NCBI GenBank assembly: GCA_947177345.1
Contig: CAMWUB010000106.1
Coordinates: forward strand, 1-5,890
DNA length: 5,890 nucleotides
Source: an uncultured Ruminococcus sp.
GTDB lineage: Bacteria > Bacillota > Clostridia > Oscillospirales > Ruminococcaceae
Direction: 5' to 3'
Every line of letters begins with the position of its first letter. Positions within the stretch are counted from its first letter, which is position 1. Positions 4,390 to 5,890 of the stretch are shown in pieces. The notes under the pieces are model-generated. The model saw nothing but the letters and a program-made list of their open reading frames with translations. It was not told where the DNA came from and ran no database searches. Both the position numbers and the translations under genes were made by a program.

Positions 4390-5890
4390 ACTTTTCCTGT
4401 GAAACACGGTCGGCAATTTCACGGAATACCGGTGCAGAAACGTCATTACCGTAACCACCGTCCTCGACAAGTACGGTCACGGCGTACTGTGGCTTGTCTG
4501 CCGGAAAAAATCCGGTTATCCATGCGTGACATAATTCCACACCGTTCTTGTCGATACGTCCGGTCTGTGCCGTGGAAGTCTTTGCCCCGACTGTTGTATA
4601 ACTCGTCCGTGCGTTTGAGTTTTCGTTATTCTCTACTGCTGAAATCATCATTTCCCTGAGCTGTCTTGCGACTGACCTTTCCAGTACTTCAGAGTGCTGA
4701 GGGTTCTTTTCGTTCAGTACGTCCTTGCCGTCGGGTGTCATACCCTTTATGAGTTTCAAAACCGGCATTTTACCGTTATTTGCTATGGCACAGGTCAACT
4801 GCGTTATCTGTAAGGGTGTAGCCGAAAGTTTACCCTGTCCGAAAGAAAAGTTAGCAAGTTCCGCCGGTATCATTAAATCCTGTTCTGTCGGAAGTACTCC
4901 GCCTGATGCCGTCATACCTGAACACAGATGTATTTCATGTCCGAAACCTAAATTATATGCAAGTTCCCTGAACTTCCTTATATTAAGCATTCGACTTAAA
5001 TTTATAAAATACGTATTACAGGAATTTGTTATAGCTTCTGAAAGATTCTGCATACCGTGACCGTCTGTCTTATGACAGTTGAAAATTTTCCCCTCGACAT
5101 CTTCCTGACCGGTGCAGTTATAGACATATCCGCCGAATCTGCTGATTATAGCCTGTGCAGATGTAACCAGTTTGAAAACTGACCCTACACTATATGAATA
5201 CAATGAACGGTTTATCAGGGGGCTTCTTTCGTCGGAAAGGGCTTTTTCCATATCGTCGACGGAATACGTCGGAAAACTCGCCATAGCAAGAATTTCGCCG
5301 GTCTTTACATCTGCAACGACTATAGCCCCTTTATCAATATTCTTTCCGGCTTCCTCGCAAATTCTCTGAATATCAATATCTATCGTTGTGACAACACCGC
5401 TTTTTTCGGCGGTACTCCGGATAATCTTCTTGCCGTCGCCGATAAGTATCTGCCCGAAACCGTCGGTATTGTAGGTAACACTGTTTTCGCCGTAATCGTT
5501 CCGGAGTACCTTATTATATGCGTATTCGATACCGGCTACACCCTCGCCCTGTGACAGATACCCTATAACGTGCTGTGCCGGTTGATTTTCTGTGTAACGT
5601 TCAGGAATTTCAAAGACCGTCAGACCGTCGGAATCAGGGGTATTTTCCATACACTCGAATGTAAACGGCTGACCTTTATCGAATTTTTCAAGGAAATCGT
5701 CTTTATCTGTGGCGTATCCGGCGACTGAATCCCTGTCGATAAAATCAGGAACGGCAACGGCTATATGTTTTTTTCCGGCGTTGACTATCGGTTTTAAATT
5801 CCTGTCGTAAATAGTTCCCTCACTGTTTCCGGCTATTACCGTACATTGTGCGTTAGTACGTGCCGTCTGGACGTGTTCACGTTTCATAGC
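4388..5890 (-). CDS. Class B penicillin-binding protein (D,D-transpeptidase), N-terminus beyond the window
   Basis: The frame stays open to the right edge: the codon before the first visible Met is GCT. The visible Met is therefore probably internal, and the usual N-terminal membrane anchor lies outside. Numbered from that Met, the class B entry motif EGTIYDRN (23-30) opens the dimerisation domain (to about 155), and the transpeptidase domain fills about 160-495. Active-site motifs are S236-V-F-K239 (nucleophile Ser236), S289-C-N291 and K436-T-S-T-A440. The last departs from the usual K-T-G by a serine at the third place. Cys258 and Cys271 bracket a YNCTG...FNCHK segment that I recall from Clostridia PBPs. 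The enzyme should cross-link peptidoglycan stem peptides outside the membrane, in elongation, division or sporulation; it cannot be assigned to PBP2, FtsI or SpoVD from this part. It is convergent with the SPFH operon and has no clear terminator of its own. Confidence 0.93.
   Translation of the reverse strand, partial: AMKREHVQTARTNAQCTVIAGNSEGTIYDRNLKPIVNAGKKHIAVAVPDFIDRDSVAGYATDKDDFLEKFDKGQPFTFECMENTPDSDGLTVFEIPERYTENQPAQHVIGYLSQGEGVAGIEYAYNKVLRNDYGENSVTYNTDGFGQILIGDGKKIIRSTAEKSGVVTTIDIDIQRICEEAGKNIDKGAIVVADVKTGEILAMASFPTYSVDDMEKALSDERSPLINRSLYSYSVGSVFKLVTSAQAIISRFGGYVYNCTGQEDVEGKIFNCHKTDGHGMQNLSEAITNSCNTYFINLSRMLNIRKFRELAYNLGFGHEIHLCSGMTASGGVLPTEQDLMIPAELANFSFGQGKLSATPLQITQLTCAIANNGKMPVLKLIKGMTPDGKDVLNEKNPQHSEVLERSVARQLREMMISAVENNENSNARTSYTTVGAKTSTAQTGRIDKNGVELCHAWITGFFPADKPQYAVTVLVEDGGYGNDVSAPVFREIADRVSQEK

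Noticed and set aside
4168..4470. Minus-strand 100-codon frame overlapping the RHH gene, micropeptide and PBP end
   Set aside because: It overlaps three better supported genes and a terminator, with no family resemblance.
4725..5060. Plus-strand 111-codon frame inside the PBP gene
   Set aside because: It is antisense to the transpeptidase domain, including conserved motifs; no promoter or ribosome site was seen.

Overview
The window looks like chromosomal DNA of a low-to-mid GC Clostridia-type Firmicute, most likely Ruminococcaceae/Oscillospiraceae. The grounds are strong AGGAGG-like ribosome sites, near-perfect sigma-A promoters, an AlaRS with a HIT-family gene behind it, and a Clostridia-style class B penicillin-binding protein. 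The taxonomic placement is inference from protein style, not from a marker search. I see no RNA gene, IS element, CRISPR array, prophage gene or long repeat.

Layout. Positions 1-179 (minus) hold the first 59 codons of a HIT nucleotide-binding protein, which runs off the left edge. A 13-bp hairpin (203-230) separates it from alaS (238-2880, minus), a full-length alanyl-tRNA synthetase. A compact divergent control region (2881-3046) carries two sigma-A promoters with 17-bp spacers, one firing left into alaS and one right into a three-gene operon. That operon encodes a two-TM SPFH/band-7 membrane protein (3047-4042), an Arc-like ribbon-helix-helix protein (4044-4253) and a 28-residue single-TM peptide (4268-4354). 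A strong intrinsic terminator (4361-4389) ends it. From the right edge, a convergent class B PBP gene (4388-5890, minus, N-terminus outside the window) ends with its stop codon inside the T-tract of that terminator.

How the genes fit together. alaS and HIT form a plausible housekeeping unit: tRNA-Ala charging and purine nucleotide hydrolysis. The PBP cross-links peptidoglycan in elongation, division or sporulation. The least understood part is the SPFH / RHH / micropeptide operon. A membrane scaffold protein is translationally coupled to a predicted DNA-binding protein, followed by a tiny membrane peptide. A perfect 10-bp palindrome sits on the predicted transcription start, where an autoregulator could bind. 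The SPFH-RHH pairing appears to be a recurring but functionally uncharacterised arrangement in Firmicutes (from memory, not searched here). The micropeptide is the element most likely to be missed by standard annotation.
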